This document shows, one piece after another, positions 5,791 through 6,234 of a stretch of 6,234 nucleotides of DNA. Made by a program: the position numbers and the translations under genes. Where the stretch lies: assembly GCA_003266065.1 (NCBI GenBank), contig MUZY01000051.1, positions 1 to 6,234 on the forward strand, in the 5' to 3' direction. The DNA is from Methanosphaera sp. rholeuAM130 (GTDB lineage Archaea > Methanobacteriota > Methanobacteria > Methanobacteriales > Methanobacteriaceae). The notes under the pieces were generated by a model. It saw only the letters and a list, made by a program, of their open reading frames with translations, ran no database searches and was not told where the DNA came from. How positions within the stretch are numbered: the first letter of the stretch is position 1; every line of letters begins with the position of its first letter.

Positions 5791-5798
5791 TTATATCA
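5791..5798 (+). promoter_or_regulatory. Possible TATA box of the TIGR04076-like gene
   Basis: TTATATCA preceded by purine-rich AAGAAATT fits an archaeal BRE plus TATA pair. A start about 25 nt downstream falls at about 5819, very close to the upstream in-frame ATG at 5818, and leaves the ribosome binding site at 5833 inside a leader of about 25 nt for the ATG at 5845. Confidence 0.4.
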
Positions 5799-5832
5799 AG
5801 AAGATAAATAAGTTTAAATGAAAGCAAGATAT

Positions 5833-5836
5833 GGAG
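5833..5836 (+). promoter_or_regulatory. Ribosome binding site deciding the 5845 start
   Basis: GGAG (in TGGAGAAT) lies 8 nt before the ATG at 5845. No such site precedes the upstream in-frame ATG at 5818. Confidence 0.6.
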
Positions 5837-5844
5837 AATTATTA

Positions 5845-6159
5845 ATGAAAAAGGTTAGAATTACAGTTATGAAAAAGGCCAGATATGATGATTTGATAGA
5901 AAAATATGAAAATCCATTAGAACACGAGTGTGATATGGAATTAAATCAAGTATTTATAGCAAATGGATGGCAAAGACCTGATGATTTATGCGTAAGTGCA
6001 TGGGATGTCATGTCACCATTTGTATTGGCATTAAGCTCCGGTGGAGAAGATTTTTATGACGGATGGATGAAAAATAAAAGGTCTGCCATGATATCCTGTA
6101 ACGATGGCTTCAGACCGGTGAGTTTTCTGCTTGAAGCATTAGATGAAGATGCCGATTGA
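5845..6159 (+). CDS. TIGR04076 family protein of unknown function
   Basis: The 104-residue product matches what I know of the TIGR04076 family of small cysteine-containing proteins, found in anaerobic bacteria and archaea and lacking a proven function. Seen here are the opening strand MKKVRITVMKK; Cys29 in HECDMELNQVF; Cys49 before a SAWDVMSPFVLALSSGG stretch; and the C-terminal signature SCNDGFRPVSFLLE with Cys85. The three cysteines suggest metal or redox chemistry, but this is inference. The protein is soluble and acidic at its C-terminus (EALDEDAD). An in-frame ATG exists at 5818, adding nine residues. The start at 5845 is preferred because GGAG lies 8 nt before it and because family members begin at this strand. 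The extra residues (MKARYGELL) resemble KARYDDLI inside the protein. No oligo-T tract follows the stop, so some read-through into the next gene is possible. Confidence 0.85.
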   Translation: MKKVRITVMKKARYDDLIEKYENPLEHECDMELNQVFIANGWQRPDDLCVSAWDVMSPFVLALSSGGEDFYDGWMKNKRSAMISCNDGFRPVSFLLEALDEDAD

Positions 6160-6178
6160 TGAAAATATTTTAAAAAAA

Positions 6179-6188
6179 CTATAAATAT
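6179..6188 (+). promoter_or_regulatory. Promoter-like element for the next gene
   Basis: CTATAAATAT preceded by seven A residues (6172-6178) is a good archaeal BRE/TATA match. A start near 6208-6211 would leave a short leader carrying the ribosome binding site at 6226. Confidence 0.5.
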
Positions 6189-6225
6189 CCCATAAACATA
6201 TTAAATAATATAGATTAAATGATAT

Positions 6226-6230
6226 GGAGG
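6226..6230 (+). promoter_or_regulatory. Ribosome binding site of a gene beyond the right edge
   Basis: GGAGG, four bases from the window end, matches the ideal site. The start codon should lie within about 10 bases after the edge. ATGs at 6219 and 6224 also read open to the edge, but nothing resembling a ribosome binding site precedes them. Confidence 0.65.
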
Positions 6231-6234
6231 AAAA

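Noticed and set aside
6162..6171. AAAATATTTT palindrome after the TIGR04076-like gene as a terminator
   Set aside because: It is a perfect palindrome with no loop and is followed by A rather than T residues on the + strand, so it does not fit a terminator.

Overview
The window looks like an AT-rich archaeal chromosome, most likely a methanogen of the Methanobacteriales such as Methanosphaera or Methanobrevibacter. Four things point that way: a class II chelatase of the CfbA/CbiX type, a long SF2 helicase resembling an archaea-specific family, strong GGAGG/GAGGTGA-type ribosome binding sites in very AT-rich spacers, and oligo-T tracts just after stop codons on the coding strand. The genus is an inference from composition and gene content, not a proven placement.

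Layout. Bases 1-264 hold the C-terminal end of a + strand membrane protein with an acidic, Asn/Ser/Thr-rich linker. It converges on a - strand cfbA/cbiX gene (306-1199), the sirohydrochlorin Co/Ni chelatase that feeds cobalamin and coenzyme F430 synthesis. This copy is two chelatase domains fused in one chain, with a 15-histidine stretch in the first half only. A gene-free spacer of about 550 bases follows (1200-1753). It holds the cfbA promoter region, two tandem hairpin plus T-tract units on the - strand, and several short repeats. A large - strand helicase fills 1754-4228; it has an N-terminal four-cysteine zinc-binding motif, a full set of SF2 motifs and a cysteine cluster near the C-terminus.

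The right third holds four small genes in alternating orientation, separated by AT-rich spacers. They are an unrecognised 121-residue soluble protein (4523-4888, +) whose ribosome binding site fits a rare upstream ATT better than the ATG; a 72-residue multi-span membrane protein (5030-5248, -); an unrecognised 111-residue protein (5352-5687, -); and a TIGR04076-like protein (5845-6159, +). The window ends with a promoter-like element and a strong ribosome binding site for a gene starting at or past the right edge.

No operon is evident. Most genes have their own promoter-like element, ribosome binding site and oligo-T end, so they appear to be independent units. I saw no mobile element, CRISPR array, tRNA or rRNA. 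I found no convincing new multi-gene system; the most notable points are the asymmetric fused chelatase, the tandem terminator-like units far from any stop codon, and the start-codon conflict at 4508/4523.
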